Source: Bagarius yarrelli (lineage: Eukaryota > Chordata > Actinopteri > Siluriformes > Sisoridae). Taken from it: a stretch of 64,000 nt of DNA. The notes below the pieces were generated by a model, which made no database searches, had not been told where the DNA came from, and saw nothing but the letters and a program-made list of their open reading frames with translations. The position numbers were made by a program, and so were the translations under genes. The stretch spans positions 2,919,011 through 2,983,010 of the forward strand of contig VCAZ01000012.1 of assembly GCA_005784505.1 (NCBI GenBank), read 5' to 3'. Below are positions 22,535 to 34,145 of the stretch, piece by piece (positions within the stretch are counted from its first letter, which is position 1; every line of letters begins with the position of its first letter).

Positions 22535-25500
22535 GTGAGTCTCCTCTTACCAGACAACCACAGTTATTCCATGCTGCAGCAAAGTTTCTGTGTAGTCTTG
22601 TCCATCTAGAAAGAAAGGTCTCACTGGGAAGCTTCACTGTGGCTTAATGTCTCGTGCTGATCCCCCACTGGTCTGGATACAGACTGTATTTGGTGGTAAT
22701 TTAGCCAGAATAAGAAAGAACAGACTTAAGTTAGTGTAGATGCCCTTTTATTTACAATAGACAACTATTGTAAGTTATTAGTAGTTCTCCCGGTTCATTG
22801 ACTATTTTTGCAGCTAACCATCTCTTAACGTTTGGTTAATGAAAGTCTTCTTTCAAGTGTCTTTATTTCTCTAGAACTTTTTTAACAATAGAAATTGTGA
22901 AACTCTGCTTTACAGAACAAATCAAATGAGCAATATGTGAACACCCATAAAACAATTAGTTCAGTTAATTAATATCTGTAAATTAAAAATCCCCACTAAT
23001 ATCAACCCAGATGCGACGCAGCAATGCACCAAAACTATCAGTACAAAATTGACAAAAAATTGCTATGTGTAACCAGGTTAAAGAGATGGGTCTTTAATCT
23101 AATATTACGCTAACAAATATGTCTGCCTCCCAAACAGTTTTGGGTAAATTGTAATCATGTCATTTGGGCCCAGATAGGAAAAGATGAAGAAGCTGAAGCT
23201 GATTTTGTTATTCTAGGTATTAGAAAGAGCAAATACATTTTGTAAAATGGAATGCAGTTTAAGTCTCTAAATACAATGTCTTATTTTTATAGAGAAATTT
23301 ATTGGAATTAAACATCTCATTGTGGCTCGTCTGAATAAGCGTCAGCAGGATGTGTGATTTAAGCTGTACGTGCCTTGAAAAAGTATTCCTATCTCTTGAA
23401 CTTTCTCAAATTTTGTCACCGTACACCACAAACTTAAATGCTTTTTCTTCGGGTATTAATAACCGTCACAAAACTGCTCACCGGTGTTTTTCGAGGCCGA
23501 ATGTGACTTCCGTCGGGTCAGGTCGTGGAGGATGGAGGGGTTCCCAGCTGGAGCGTAAACCTGAGGCTATGTCGTCGCAGCTCTGAGAGTTGCGTATCCA
23601 TTTGAGGCTATGACTCCGACTGCTGCGCCGAACGTCTAGGCTGGAGAATTGGTTCGTGGGTGCCGGCCGTGACCAAGCTGCACCTGCCCCCAGTTCCTTT
23701 TTTCCGGAGTAATGAGGTTCTGACAATATCGTGGAACCGCCGCTTCGGCAAGGTCCCGGCAGGGTCGAGCGCCCATGTCACCTCAGTCGCTTGTCCGTTG
23801 GCAGGTGGCCTCCATCTGGTCACAGAAACGGAAAATTCCTTCTCCACTGCGTCAGTCCACACTGGATTCTGGCGAAAGGTCCAGTCTTCGTACAGGGCTC
23901 CCTGTACAACCGCTAGTGCCCAGCAGCTCGCTCGCTTGATGCATGGAGTACAGCTGGACCGGCTGTAACATCCATCAGCGGTGCCAGCTGCTGGCTCCAT
24001 AGGGAAGTTATGCAGTCAAAAGGATGGTCTACCTCCGACCACTGAGGGCATGATCCCGGGTCTGGCATCTCTCCTTGTGCTGATCCCTCCCCGGGGCCTT
24101 TTTCCTATGTTGTACTGCCTTTTTTTTGTCAGTCCTAGGTGATTCTTCACATACTACCCCCCACATGGAGGGATGTGATCTCCGTAGGGCCCCCCGCCCC
24201 TCGTGGGCGGAGCCCGGTCCCCGTGTGGCAGGACTCCCAGCGGTGAGTAACTGGAAGGTTAATATCTAAAAGGGTTCACTGGATCTCGCCTACGCTATAT
24301 CCTCCCCCTTGTGGAAGGAGATGAGGTGCTCCTACACACTGTTAGGTCATGAGGTTAAGTAATGCTGCGTTTCGACACGCTGGCTCCTGGCACTTACCTT
24401 TGGTAGACCCCTGACACGGGTAGGCGCAGTGGCGTGTTGTATAGGACCCCTAGTGTCGTCACTTGGCAGAACGTCAGAGTGAACGACAGATAGGGAACGT
24501 TTCGGTTACGGCTCCACATGGAAGAACAATGAGCAGTTTTGCGACTGGTCTATTTATACCCGGAAGTCCGGGTGTGACAGCTATGCAAATTCTGCTGTCC
24601 AATTTCATGGCCTTTTTTAAATCAGCAGAGGTATTCCTGCTCCCAGCAGTATTGTTACAGCAGCAGTACATCGTGGCAACATTTTTTTAGTATTTAGGTA
24701 AGACAATCTAATGAAGCAAGTGTGACACTTGGGAAATAACTAGGTATACAAGCATAAATGTTTAGAGGATTCCTATTGGACCATCCACAGCATTAGATGG
24801 TGCTTTACAAGTGCAGAAGCTTGAAGGAGAATAGAGCATTAATATGTTGGAATATAAAAGTCAAAGTAAAGAAAAATAGTACTACATATTTTCTTTACCA
24901 TAAATACATTTTGGGAAACATTTTGCATCTTATACCATGGATTTCATGAGACGACAGAATATTGATCTTTAAATACATTGAACTTTCTATAAATATCCAT
25001 CCAGCTTTTTAATATATTGATGCTCAAATCAAATCAAAGGCTACTATTGAATGCTAGACTACTGAGGTAAATCATAATAGGTTTACATTTAGTTTCATCC
25101 TGGGGTTACTACAAACTGCAAAATATTTTATTGTTTACCTCCTCTGAAAAGAAAATGCAGTGATTTTAAACTTTGTATGTGTTTTTCGTTTTCTATGCAT
25201 TTAATTTACCCACTATTTAGCACCAATACTAAAAATGTAATTTACGACTCTGACACTGTCAGTCAAGTCAAGTCCCCTTTATTTATATATCGCTTTTAAT
25301 ATGTTAGTGTAATGCAATTCGACTTGTGTTGCAAACACAAACATCATCAGTGCAGGGATGTACTGGTTACTTATGTCCCAGTTTAAAGAAACAGCTTAGG
25401 ACCTTACCTGCATGTAGACAGGGTCAAGCTTATTCCCTGTTTATCTGATTCTCAAAATGCATTTACCGGTGAGAAACTGGTGAGAAACCGCCTAATCTGG

Positions 25501-28500
25501 CTACATTAAGGGAAACCTGCCCAATCTGGCAACACTGCAGTCACTTGCACTGGAAAAACGGATGGAACCGAATAAATCAGACTGATTGTTTACCAGCAAG
25601 CCTACTTTAGGACAGTTCTTTCATATATTTATCGCAGCTATATATAAAATATCTATATATACACTCTCAAAAAAAATAAAGGGACACACTTCACAACACA
25701 ATGTAACTCCAAGTAATCACCTTCTGTGAATCAAACTGCCCACTTAGGAGCCACACTGATTGCAATCAATTTCACTGCGTTGTGCAATGGAATAGACAAC
25801 AGGGTAAATTATAGGCAATAGCAAACCCCCACTCAGGAGTGGGTTCTGCAGGTGGTGACCACAGACCACTTCTCAGTTCCTCTGTCTTTCTGGCTGATGT
25901 TTTTGGTCACTTTTGAATGCTGGCGGTGCTTCACTTCACTCTAGTGGTATCATGAGACGGAGTCTACAACACCACACAAGTGGCTCAGGTAGTGCAGGCT
26001 CATCCAGGATGGCACATCAATGCGAGCTGTGGCAAGAAAGTTTGCTGTGTCTGTCAGCGTAGTGTCCAGAGCATGGAGGCGCTACCAGGAGACAGGCCAG
26101 TACATCAGGAGACGTGGAGGAGGCCGTAGGAGGGTTGTTGCTGTTGGAGCAACAACCCAGCAGCAGGACCGCTACCTCCGCCTTTGTGCAAGGAGGAACA
26201 GGAGGAGTACTGCCAGAGCTCTGCAAAATGACCTTCAGCAGGCCACAAATGTGCATGTGTCTGCTTAAACGGTCAGCAACAGACTCCATAAGGGTGGTAT
26301 GAGGGCCCGACGTCCACAGGTGGGGGTTGTGCTTACAGCCCAACACCGTGCAGGACGTTTGGCATTTGCCAGAGAACACGAAGATTGGCAAATTCGCCAC
26401 TGGCACCCTGTGCTCTTCACAGATGAAAGCAGGTTCACACTGAGCACATGTGACAGACTTGACAGAGTCTGGAGACGCCGTGGAGAACGTTCTGCTGCCT
26501 GCAACATCCTCCAGCATGACCGGTTTGGCATGGGTCAGTAATGGTGTGGGGTCGCATTTCTTTGGAGGGCCGCACACCCCTCCATGTGCTCGCCAGAGGT
26601 AGCCTGACTGCCATTAGGTACCTAATTGAGATCCTCAAACCCCTTGTGAGACCATATGCCGGTGCGGTTTCCCCCTGGGTTCCTCCTAATGCAAGACAAT
26701 GCTAGACCTCATGTGGCTGGAGTGTGTCAGCAGTTCCTGCAAGACGAAGGCATTGATGCTATGGACTGGCCCGCCCAGGAATGAGGAAAATAGACAGAAA
26801 TACCAGGATTTGTGGCACAGAGTTAGGAGGGAGGTCGCTAAGACCAAGCAGAAGGCATATGGTGAGTTGTACACTAGGGTGGACACTAGAGAAGGAAAGA
26901 AGGACTTGTACAGGCTAGCTTGGCAGAGGGATCAAGATGGAGAGGATGTGCAGCAGGTTAGTTATTAAGGATTGAGATAGAAGGTGCTCACAAGTTAAAA
27001 GAGTGTAGAGAAGATGGAAGGAGTACTAAGAAATGTTGATGAATGAGAAAATTGAGAGGGTGGAAAGGGTAGAAGAGGTAAAAATGTAAATGCCTTTATT
27101 TTGTCACATACTTTTTTTTACAGCACAGTTAAATTCTTATAGGACCCAACAGTGGTTGGCTTGCCGGTGGTGGGGCTTGAACCCAGGTGTTTCTGGTCTT
27201 CAAATCAACAGCTGGCGGTGGTGGGGCTTCCTGGTCTTCCTGGTCTCCAGATCAGCAACTCAGCGCCTTAACCATTTGAGCCACCACTGCCCCACTACAT
27301 ATGAAGTTAGGATGGCTTTGAAGAGGATGAAAAAAGGAAAGGCGGTTGGTCCTGATGAGATACCGGTGGAGGTGTGGAAATGTCTAGGAGAGGCAGCAGT
27401 AAAATTTCCTACTAGATTGCTTAACAGGATTTAACAGAGTAGTGAGTGAGAAGATGCCTGAGGAATGAAGGAGTGTACTGGTGCCTATCTTTAAGAACAA
27501 GGGTGATGTGCAGAGTTGCAACAGCTACAGAGTCATACAATGAGGGTATTAGAAAGAGCAGAAAGCTAGGTTAAGAAGGGTAGTACATATTTTTGAGCAG
27601 CAGTATGGATTTTTGCCCAGAAATAGCACTACAGATGCAATCTTTGCTCTGAGAATGCTGATGAAGAAGTACAGTGATGGTTGTAGGGAGCTGCATTGTG
27701 TTTTTGTAGAACTGGAGAAAGCATATGACAGGGTACCAAAAGAACATCTGTGGTATTGTATTAGGAAGTCAGGAATAGCAGAGAAGTATGTCCGGGTAGC
27801 TTTTCTCTGCTAAGGCAAGTAGAAAATACAAAACCTCACCAAAATGGTCGGGGCTATAGTCGAATTATGTCAATAAACCTTTGAAATACTTTACAGAAAA
27901 TGTTATTATTTACTTTTTCCATAAGGTTTTATGGGATTCAAAGTTATATCTTGTGGACTTTTAAAAAGGTTTTTTATATTTGTTTCTCAGTACAATAAAA
28001 CATTTCATTATTTTATACTTTTGTGGAAGGTGAAGATTAGATCAAAATGCTGTAGTCATGAGTTGGTTTTATGCAACAATTATTTACCACAGATCAATGT
28101 GGTTAGAACTACATTAAAGCACAGTCGCAGTTGATCAGCTCTACATATGAGAATTTTTTTGCCCATTCTTATTTGCAAGCCTTTATATATTTGGTACAGA
28201 GCTTCAGGGAACGGCACATTTTAAGTATCGCTACAATTCTGAAATCGTATTTAGGCGTAGACTTTCAGGTTGCTGGTTCCTTTTGTAATTCTAAAAAGGT
28301 CCATTGAGTTCCAGATATTACTAGTAAAATATGTAAATGTTGAAATTGGTCGGTGAGTTGGATAAATGTTGCTTTAGAGTGGCATTACATTTACAACATT
28401 TAGCAGATGCCCTTATCCAGAGCGACTTACATTTATCTCTTTTATACAACTGAGAATTTAAATTCTTCATCTTTCTGCATATCCCTTGTGCATGCTTTAC

Positions 28501-31500
28501 ACTGGCATGTGTTTCTGTAAGTTTGTTAGTATATTGGCTGTCATAGAAATTGTTATTACTGTGGGAATGTGTGATTTTGTTTCTAACTCAAACGTGTGTG
28601 TGTGGTAGGTGGGAAAGGGAGACAGCAGGTCATGAGCGAAAGAATTACAGATCAGGAAACACTTACTGTCAGCCTTTAACCTTTAACCTCTGCCTACTTA
28701 TTTAATAGATATTAGCTTGCTCCTGACAGATCATATCTGTTTTTGTCATAACACACACAGCTGTTTTGGGGTCAAATTGAGCCAGAATTCTTTGTATGCC
28801 TTGTGTTGAATGTTATTTTGTTTTATCAAGACTTAAAAAATACTCTGTGCATGACACGAAACTACGAAGTGCATTTCCTCCCACACTGACAGTGCATCAT
28901 CTCAGCGCTCTAAAACCACAGGCAGCTGATGAAATGACTGCTGACGATGATGATGATGGCAGCAATAATGCTGATGAAGCTCTGGATGTTCTGTTTAGAG
29001 CAGAGGGATAAAAAAATATAGGACTGAGGCAGCGCTAGATTAAAACATTTATCATAGAATTCTTTTTTTTCCTCTTGTCACCGAACATGGAGTAGGAAAA
29101 CAAACATGTCTGTCTTTTGCCTTAGAGATGTGAGCTCCAATCTGTCATTTTTACAAAAAAGAAAAAGCAAAATGAACCAGAGAGAAAGAAAGCCAGCACC
29201 TCTACTTCACACTCCCTGCCTTTGAAGAAGTGCCAAGTCAGTGCTGCGCTCAAAGGTGCTGCCGAGCTAAAAATAAGAGGAAAGCTCTAATCCCTGTGTA
29301 GTAGTCCATTTTATCATAAAGTGACAGTGGAAATGGAATGTGGCAAAAGGCTGCCACCTTGTGTGTGCTGTAAATGTCACACAGTTAAAACTTTTTTAAT
29401 ATCTAGCATAACTGTAAAGCATCACCTACCACTGTTCTTTCTTTTTTGCTGCAATGTAAAAAGAAGAATGCTTTCAGTAAACTTCAAGATTAGAAGGATC
29501 TCCAAGGCCTTGCGCAAGCATTAGGTCCATCCATTTCCTGTACCACTTATTTTATACATGGTCACAGAAAATCCAAAGGCTTAACTTTTTTCACGGCACA
29601 TGATGGGGGACACCAGGGACAGGGAACAATCACACACAAAACATTCATACACTATAGATTTTAAAGATAGCAATCACATGTCTTTGGACTGAAGAAGGTA
29701 ATGTCAAAAACACTTAAGCACATGAGGGCAGATCTAGATTCCACAGAATGTTGAATAGAAGCTTTAATTTGTCATATATTTATTTCAGCGCAGTACAAAT
29801 TGTTTCTTCACATATTGCAGCTCAGGAAGTTGAAGAAGTGGTCAAGGTGAGCCATGATAAAACACCCAATGGAGTAGGAAGAGTGTTAAGAGTCTTGTTC
29901 CAGAACCCAGTAGAGCAGCTTGGGAGTGCTAGGACAGCCCAGAATGTTTACTATTTGAGCCACCACTGCCTCATTTCATTTGTCAGATCTCATTTAGCAT
30001 TTCTGGGCGGCTGATATTTGTTTGTAATATGATATAAAGTATGATGTTCGTTGTTCATTTTTGAAAAGTTGTCTTGTGCGCAGTTTGTATTTTGCCAGGA
30101 CTGTAAAGAGGGGTACCATGAAGGCGAGTGCAAACTGCAGTCTAGCCCTGCAGCATCGGGGCACATGCAGGTAGGTCAGATACGTACAGACACTGAAACA
30201 CTGATACATTATTTATCTATATGGTCCCTTTGAAAGTATGAAAGCTGTAGATTGAAAGATTTCACTGACTGATGATTTGTTGTTTGTTAGCACACAATCT
30301 TAAAGAGTTCATTAGCAAGAAACATTTTAAAAGGTCAATATCATTTTCACAAATCAAATTCATTAATAATTACAATACTCAGGAAATAGGGGTTAAATGT
30401 TAAGGCAAATTTTACTCAAAAGTATTTATCTATAGATATTTACTATTCAAACAAGCATTTCTTAAACATGGAACATGATTTCATACCTCACACTTAACAA
30501 AGGTCATTTGCAGTAATTCTTTTGACAGTCAAACTGATTAAAAAAACACTGTTCAGATCACATGTTAAACGTTCTGGTTTATTCTTGTTTGTTACATGAC
30601 AGGGTTATGTGGTGGATGAAGATGCTGCCCTGCGCGCCCGCTGGGAACAAGCTTCCCAGGATACAATAAAAGAGACGACGCGGCCCTGTCCCAAATGCAA
30701 AGTTCCTGTGGAGAAGAATGGTATTTTTATCACTTTACAGTTAAATATAAATTGTATTTTGAAGTGGATATATACACTGGCCATATTTATATACAGAATG
30801 AACAGCACTGTATAATAATACAGAAGACATTATATTATAAATTATAGCAGAGCGTATATAAAATCATTTCCTGAGCAGAAACGTAAAATAACATGTAAAA
30901 TGTTTTATATCTTCCATTGTTTATTTTTTGCTGTAATGATAGCTTTGCACACTGTTGGCATTCTCTCAGTCATCCTCATAAGGGTGGTCACCTGACATGA
31001 TTTTTCAACAATCTTGAAGGAGTTTTAAGATGTGTTGACTACTTTTAAGCTCTTAGTGTTTGTGAAGGCCATGTCACCTGATGCAGCACTCAATCAATCT
31101 TCTTGTTCTGAATCATCAAATTCTAGAAGTGTATGTAGGGTTGCTGTCCTGATAAAAAAAAAAGAAAAAGAAATTATAGCCACAATAAATGCAAACCAGA
31201 TGAGATGGCATGGCATTGTCATCAACAGCAAGCAACCCCACACCTTCTTTTCCATGTTTTATTGTGAGAACCACACATTCAAGAATGTTCACACACTCTA
31301 TGTCTAACAGAGATGAGGCGTTTAGAACCAAAAATCTCAAATTTGCACTTCCCAGTTGAAAGGACAGTTTTAATTCGATCTAATGTCCATTCCTGGACAA
31401 TTTCTTCTGCTTGTTGTTTTTCAAGCTTTCTTTGCAACTTAACCATTACCATAACCAGTACTCATTTAAACATATTTCATCCTAGGATTTAATGGAAATA

Positions 31501-32307
31501 CATTCAAAGCTCTTGAGATTTTTACGACTCTCTGACCTTCATTTATTAACCCTCGTATTGACTTCTTACAAACTACGCAGCATTTGTCCTTCTGCTTTAA
31601 CTGTGTATTGAGCATAAAATAAAATAATTCTAATTAATTAATTTTAATTTTGAGCAATTACATAAAATAAATTATAATTGTTATATACATTTTTCTAAAT
31701 GGGTCTAAATGGACTTAATCCAAAGGCAACAGACAGTATACTTAAAGTCATTATGGAATGTTTTTATGTATCTGCTGGTGTTTTTATGTTTCTTGCCATA
31801 ATATGAATGTGTATAGTAGTTGTAAAATAGAGCTATTATCTCTGTCTTTTTTTTTCTACTGCACAAGTCAACAAATGTCACAAATTTACCCATGACAAGA
31901 CACACCTGTGAATTTAAAACCATTCCATGTGACTGCCTCATACATCTAATAAGAGAATACTATGACATCTGAATTTTGCCAAGCTCTCATCAAAGCTAAT
32001 GTAACTTTGGACCATCTAAAATGTGAAACATATTCTGGTAACTAATTCTTTTTTATTCATATCCACATGTGTTCTGTTAATATTTTGGATGCTTTCATTA
32101 TTAATTTGCCATGTTGAAAACAAAAAATAAGTTAAGTAAGTAAGTAAAAAAACTAACGGAGAAGGTGTGACCAAACTTTTGACTGGTGTTTTTTCAGGTG
32201 GCTGCATGCACATGGTGTGTCCACGCGCCCATTGCAAGTTTGAGTGGTGCTGGCTGTGTCGTGTGGAATGGAATAGAGAGTGTATGGGAAACCACTGGTT
32301 TGGATGA
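22386..32307 (+). CDS. prkn: Parkin RBR E3 ubiquitin ligase, 3' part of gene (exons 9-12)
   Basis: Parkin is a cytosolic RBR-type E3 that PINK1 activates on damaged mitochondria; ubiquitin passes through a catalytic cysteine in RING2. Four coding exons are visible: 22386-22534, 30084-30170, 30603-30720 and 32198-32307. They match human exons 9-12 in order, content and size (human 150, 84, 118 and about 113 bp; here 149, 87, 118 and 110). All have AG acceptors and, except the last, GT donors. They encode the IBR domain, the REP element with its tryptophan (ARWEQAS) and RING2 with the catalytic Cys in GGCMHM, a following His and the Glu of FEW. The C terminus is HWFG rather than the mammalian HWFDV. 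The 5' exons (UBL, RING0, RING1) are not in the window. Oddities: exon 9 is one base short, and intron 11 is a transposon. ubr2 starts about 9.4 kb downstream on the same strand. Confidence 0.93.
22535..23367. other. prkn intron 9, first part
   Basis: AT-rich intronic DNA with no recognised element. Confidence 0.5.
23368..23440 (+). mobile_element. Tc1-like terminal fragment (family C)
   Basis: 'gtgccttgaaaaagtattcc' followed by 'ttgaactttctcaaattttg' and 'caccacaaacttaaatgc' is the terminal sequence of a widespread fish Tc1-like element. Only about 70 bp remain. Confidence 0.6.
23470..24640 (-). mobile_element. DIRS-like retrotransposon fragment related to the 1-2.5 kb locus
   Basis: A GC-rich 1.2-kb block in an AT-rich intron. 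Its right part ('ggacccctagtgtcgtcact', 'gacagatagggaacg', 'atgagcagttttgcgactgg', 'tatgcaaattctgct') matches the right end of the remnant near 2300-2470. A 130-codon minus-strand open frame (23608-24000) may derive from the element's gag-like ORF, with words such as IKRASCWALAVVQ. No RT was seen in this copy. The class assignment follows the first locus and is tentative. Confidence 0.5.
24641..25661. other. prkn intron 9, middle
   Basis: AT-rich DNA with no exon or recognised element. Confidence 0.45.
25662..26776 (+). mobile_element. Tc1-like transposon copy 2 (family A), 3'-truncated
   Basis: The left terminal repeat starts 'cactctcaaaaaaaataaag' after a TA. The transposase on the + strand is readable in pieces. 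An N-terminal helix-turn-helix region (MRAVARKFAVSVSVVSRAWR, from 26020) is followed by a GRRR linker motif, then MRARRPQVGVV and the first catalytic Asp in PVLFTDESRFTLS. A WRRRGE segment and the second Asp in LMQDNARPH follow. The frame is interrupted by stops near 26268 and 26541. Homology ends in the DWPA motif just before the last catalytic acidic residue, where LINE sequence begins. It is inactive. The single copy of the MRARRPQVG segment is the reference for the minisatellite at 62925-63360. Confidence 0.85.
26777..27820 (+). mobile_element. RTE-like LINE fragment
   Basis: Non-LTR retrotransposon pieces on the + strand: a NEENRQKYQDLWHRVRREVA segment, then KAYGELYTRVDT and RQRDQDGEDVQQV, interrupted by a short inserted repeat. 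They continue as MKKGKAVGPDEIPVEVWKCL, VLVPIFKNKGDVQSC and FALRMLMKKYSDGCRELHC with a VELEKAYDRVPKEHLW stretch. These are reverse-transcriptase fingers and the first part of the palm of RTE-type elements (the AYDRVP Asp is the first catalytic aspartate). The rest of RT and the endonuclease are absent. Several frameshifts mean no function. Confidence 0.75.
27085..27297. repeat. Short interspersed repeat inserted in the LINE
   Basis: It splits the LINE homology and ends 'cttaaccatttgagccacca' plus 'ctgccccac'. A related copy lies at 29755-29975, sharing the T-rich start ('tttgtcacatac' / 'tttgtcatatat'), the 'cagcacagtt' / 'cagcgcagta' step and the same end. Confidence 0.6.
27821..28384. other. 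prkn intron 9, no element recognised
   Basis: AT-rich sequence without supported features. Confidence 0.4.
28385..28452 (-). mobile_element. tRNA-derived SINE tail, minus strand
   Basis: 'ttagcagatgcccttatcca' followed by 'gagcgacttacatttatctc' is the reverse complement of the SINE tail. Head and body are absent. Confidence 0.7.
28453..29521. other. prkn intron 9, late part
   Basis: No exon supported. A short trinucleotide run ('gatgatgatgatgg') near 28947 gives an Asp-rich open frame with no homolog known to me. Confidence 0.4.
29522..29700 (+). repeat. Dispersed fish repeat, diverged copy
   Basis: 'ccatccatttcctgtaccac' opens it and 'catgtctttggactgaagaa' closes it, as in the family at 7013-7115 and 20930-21075. 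Confidence 0.5.
29755..29975. repeat. Short interspersed repeat, second copy
   Basis: Related to 27085-27297; ends 'tatttgagccaccactgcct'. It lies just upstream of prkn exon 10. Confidence 0.5.
30084..30170 (+). CDS. prkn: prkn exon 10 (end of IBR, IBR-REP linker)
   Basis: 29 codons, phase 0 at both ends, acceptor 'cttgtgcgcag' and donor GTAGGT. Encodes FVFCQDCKEGYHEGEC, which holds the last zinc-binding cysteines of IBR, then a variable Ser/Ala-rich linker. One codon longer than the mammalian exon. Confidence 0.93.
30603..30720 (+). CDS. prkn: prkn exon 11 (REP element and start of RING2)
   Basis: 118 bp, identical in length to human exon 11, with the last codon split after one base. Encodes the repressor element with its conserved tryptophan (RARWEQASQDTIKE) and the first RING2 zinc ligands in RPCPKCKVPVEKN. 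Intron 10 before it is only 432 bp. Confidence 0.95.
30768..32190 (-). mobile_element. Tc1-like transposon (family D) filling prkn intron 11
   Basis: A decayed Tc1-like element. 'gctttgcacactgttggcat' with 'tctctcagtcatcctcat' near 30945 and 'ggagttttaagatgtgttga' near 31020 correspond to one sub-terminal region. 'caagacacacctgtgaattt' with 'cattccatgtgactgcctca' near 31895-31940 corresponds to the other. The transposase start lies on the minus strand near 31799 ('cttgccataatatgaat' reversed). Antisense coding fragments include 'aaccaaaaatctcaaatttg' near 31326. The right terminal repeat ('gagaaggtgtgaccaaactt' then 'ttgactggtgt') ends about 8-10 bp from exon 12. The left end near 30768 is blurred. 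The element makes up about 95% of the 1477-bp intron. Confidence 0.75.
32198..32307 (+). CDS. prkn: prkn exon 12 (catalytic RING2 and C terminus)
   Basis: Encodes GGCMHMVCPRAHCKFEWCWL and continues to a CMGNHWFG end and TGA stop. The catalytic cysteine, the neighbouring His and the Glu of FEW are conserved, and all remaining RING2 zinc ligands are present. The non-ligand Cys of mammals after the sixth zinc ligand is Val here. The acceptor is 'gtgttttttcag'; its pyrimidine tract is very short and directly follows a transposon terminal repeat. Confidence 0.95.
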
Positions 32308-32610
32308 GCTACACGTTTCAAAAGCTTGCACATACTCAGGGAAGTGTATCAGTGAGCAGATATTTGCACAGCAGGCCACTAACATTTACAGAAAATCAGA
32401 AAAGAATCTGTATCAGAGATTTGACATGTAAATGAAATCCAAGAAGCCTGAACCTAATGCACATGAATCAAACCAAAAATAAGACACAAATACAGATACA
32501 TTATCTTAACATATTATATTTTCAGAGTGTTATAATAACATATTATAAACTAATATTGTTAAGTTTTTTTGCAAATGACAATAAACGCTTTAAATACTTG
32601 AATATTAAAA
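32308..32610 (+). other. prkn 3' untranslated region
   Basis: Short 3' UTR inferred from the stop codon to just beyond the first canonical polyadenylation signal. The cleavage site is not visible from sequence alone. Confidence 0.6.
32580..32585 (+). terminator. Polyadenylation signal of prkn
   Basis: Canonical AATAAA 273 bases after the stop codon, in AT-rich context with a T-rich stretch downstream. Confidence 0.65.
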
Positions 32611-34145
32611 CTTGACTTTTTGTATCTTGTCAAATGCAGGCATAAAGTGGGTTTATTTGATTTTCCTTTTGACTCCTTGACTGCCTTTACTTCTAGCTCT
32701 TCACAATAACCTCAATGTCAAAATCATGACCTTTAATGCTGAGATTTAGCCTTTAGCCAGCTGTTTAAACAGTCAACATGTATTATTCCCTAAACTATGA
32801 ATCAAATATATTATTTAACAATTTTATTTCTATTTGTTACATTCGCTTTTTTACGATTTGCTGGTTAAAGGTAGCTGAGAAACAGATCATGTAAATACAA
32901 ACACAGGTGGAGTTTAAACCCCCTAGGACAGTCACGTGTCTGTAAATTATACATCTCAGAAAGTCAAAACAGCCAAGTAACTCAGATTTCACATGTGGCA
33001 AGGTATTGTACTAAAAGTTTAAAAGGTTTTAACTAACTAAAGTTAACTAAAAGGGATCACCGGTGTCATGTTCATTCAATTACAATTTGTTTTGCTTGGT
33101 AAACTAAACTGCTTTTTGTTTTTATCTGTAAAAGTAGTTTTAATGTGCTGAATGATTTTAGGTTTACAGAATTCTCAAATGTTTTTTATAGCATCAGTAT
33201 GCTACATGGTAATCACAACAATTTTTTGTACTTGGTAGCCCAACACAACAGGATCACTTGGAGTAAAAAAAAATCAATTGCCTATTATAAACTAATAGGC
33301 AATGTTAACAGAAATTAGTCTGTACAGACTTATTTTAAAATCTTAACACTATCTAAAATAATTAAAATATTATTAAAACAAACAAATTAAAATATTAAAA
33401 TATATAATACAGTTATTAAAAAATATAATACATTAAAATATATTAGTAATATTTTCAGATATATTTTTGGCCGTTACCCCTATTGAGCAGACAGGATAAT
33501 AAGTGAGGTGAGAGAGTGAGAGAAGAGGGGGTGGGATTAGGAAAGGGATTTGAATTTGGGTCACCTGAAGCGAACTGAATCTACTGTGCCAACAAAATAT
33601 ATTAGTAACATTTTACATGAATTTGTTAACACCCAGAAAAACTGGTTGTAATCGTTTTTATTAAAGAAATAACAAGTAAAAAGACAAATCAACAAACATG
33701 GAAAAACAAAACATAAAACTAAACTAACAACCTGACCTAAAAAACATGAACCTGAATCATAACCTGACACAAACACTAGCCGTGATAAAGCAAGACCAAG
33801 ACAAACTGAGACACAGGGGTATAAATACACAACCTAATGGGGGAAACAAGAAACACTGTTGAAAATGACCAAGAAAGTCTGACTGAGTTTTGACAGTTAT
33901 ATTCAATTTACAAAAGTAATTTTGGCTTGATTTATGATCTTTGCAGATGATCAGTATTTTAATTTATGGAAATTTGTTCTAGATTTAAAATAGGTCTACA
34001 ACAATCAATATAAAAAATTATGGTTATTAGTGGTGGGTGGGAAAATTTATCATCAGGAATTTAGTTTAGTTACAACGTCATCTTAATTTAAGTAAAGTAG
34101 TTTTTGTCATAGACACAATAAATCATAAGTTCATGTTAACATATA
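32611..34145. other. Intergenic AT-rich DNA
   Basis: No gene supported. 33340-33450 is very AT-rich ('ttaaaatattaaaatata' type). 33480-33560 is purine-rich. Confidence 0.5.

Noticed and set aside
28796..29011. 71-codon frame with an Asp run
   Set aside because: Driven by a short GAT repeat; no splice signals or known homolog.
31032..31340. 91- and 74-codon open frames in prkn intron 11
   Set aside because: They lie within the Tc1-like element and read across its degenerate transposase region; not independent genes.
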